DNA of 64,000 nt from Marinilabilia salmonicolor JCM 21150. GTDB lineage: Bacteria; Bacteroidota; Bacteroidia; Bacteroidales; Marinilabiliaceae. The stretch spans positions 62,001 to 126,000 of the forward strand of contig NZ_AJKI01000011.1 in assembly GCF_000259075.1 (NCBI RefSeq). The letters run 5' to 3'. The position numbers and the translations under genes are program-made. Below are positions 63,931 through 64,000 of the stretch, in pieces; position 1 is the first letter of the stretch; each line of letters starts with the position of its first letter. The notes under the pieces are model-generated. The model had not been told where the DNA came from. It ran no database searches and saw nothing but the letters and a program-made list of their open reading frames with translations.

Positions 63931-64000
63931 TTATTTCTTCTTGTTAGCAACAGTTTTCTTCTTGCCTTTGCGAGTGCGGGCATTGTTTTTGGTTGACTGA
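63931..64000 (-). CDS. rpsM: 30S ribosomal protein S13, C-terminal end (partial)
   Basis: The last 22 codons read QSTKNNARTRKGKKKTVANKK and a final Lys before TAA at 63931-63933. This is the conserved basic tail of S13. The gene continues beyond the window edge. Confidence 0.92.
   Translation of the reverse strand, partial: QSTKNNARTRKGKKKTVANKKK

Overview
This 64 kb window is chromosomal DNA from a member of the Bacteroidota, most likely the Bacteroidales/Marinilabiliales side. The evidence is the TAnnTTTG type -7 promoter element in front of several genes, A-rich leaders with few Shine-Dalgarno sites, a TonB-dependent receptor with an N-terminal carboxypeptidase-like domain, a two-component-propeller sensor, a CcrA-like class B1 metallo-beta-lactamase, Bacteroidota-type DUF3859, DUF4625 and DUF4870 proteins, and the S13-S11-S4-RpoA-L17 ribosomal order. 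I see no rRNA, tRNA, CRISPR array, prophage or transposase gene. The assignment below order level is an inference.

Layout. 0-2.3 kb: an ECF sigma factor divergent from ychF. 2.5-11.8 kb: a reverse-strand block with a 2H phosphoesterase, a TamA-like barrel, TamB, a TPR protein and DUF3859; the TamA-TamB-TPR genes are joined by TGATATG stop/start junctions. 11.8-14.7 kb: a decayed small heat-shock gene end, then a promoter, a Cys/Met-rich leader peptide and a strong intrinsic terminator (a probable cysteine attenuator) ahead of a sulfite/nitrite reductase-like gene that lacks its catalytic C-terminal half, then a PfpI/DJ-1 protein. 14.7-21.3 kb: the heme (tetrapyrrole) genes hemA-hemC-hemD-hemB-hemL-hemE, taking glutamyl-tRNA to coproporphyrinogen III. 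22.5-28 kb: a small lipoprotein and DUF2231 membrane protein, a DsrE protein with a cysteine desulfurase, hisS, a frameshifted membrane protein and an FKBP isomerase. 28-33.5 kb: a PerM/AI-2E-type permease and two tRNA methylthiotransferases (MiaB-like and MtaB), in the most repeat-dense part of the window. 33.6-38 kb: gene debris, a GNAT acetyltransferase translationally coupled to a B1 metallo-beta-lactamase, and a GH65 phosphorylase. 38-41.8 kb: a metal-homeostasis operon (Fur-family repressor, TonB receptor, His-rich DUF4625 lipoprotein) with a tandem palindromic operator over its promoter. 41.9-54.3 kb: a DUF1080 protein, type II NADH dehydrogenase, ilvD, a WbuC-like cupin, a receiver-adenylate cyclase, ettA and a membrane histidine-kinase-like protein that has lost its phospho-acceptor histidine. 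54.6-64 kb: a large propeller/SpoIIE phosphatase sensor, a mitochondrial-type citrate synthase, enolase, and the end of the alpha ribosomal operon (rplQ, rpoA, rpsD, rpsK, partial rpsM).

The most unusual layer is non-coding. At least three families of long imperfect palindromes lie between genes: family A (about 160-240 bp, ends CTAAGT/ACTTAG, six copies), family B (about 180-200 bp, ends TAACCTG, three full copies and several fragments) and family C (REP-like, including a perfect 28-bp-arm hairpin). They sit directly against gene ends, provide the stop codons of hemB and of the permease, lie in the 5' leader of the miaB-like gene, and border gene remnants. No transposase accompanies them, so if mobile they probably depend on a protein encoded elsewhere.
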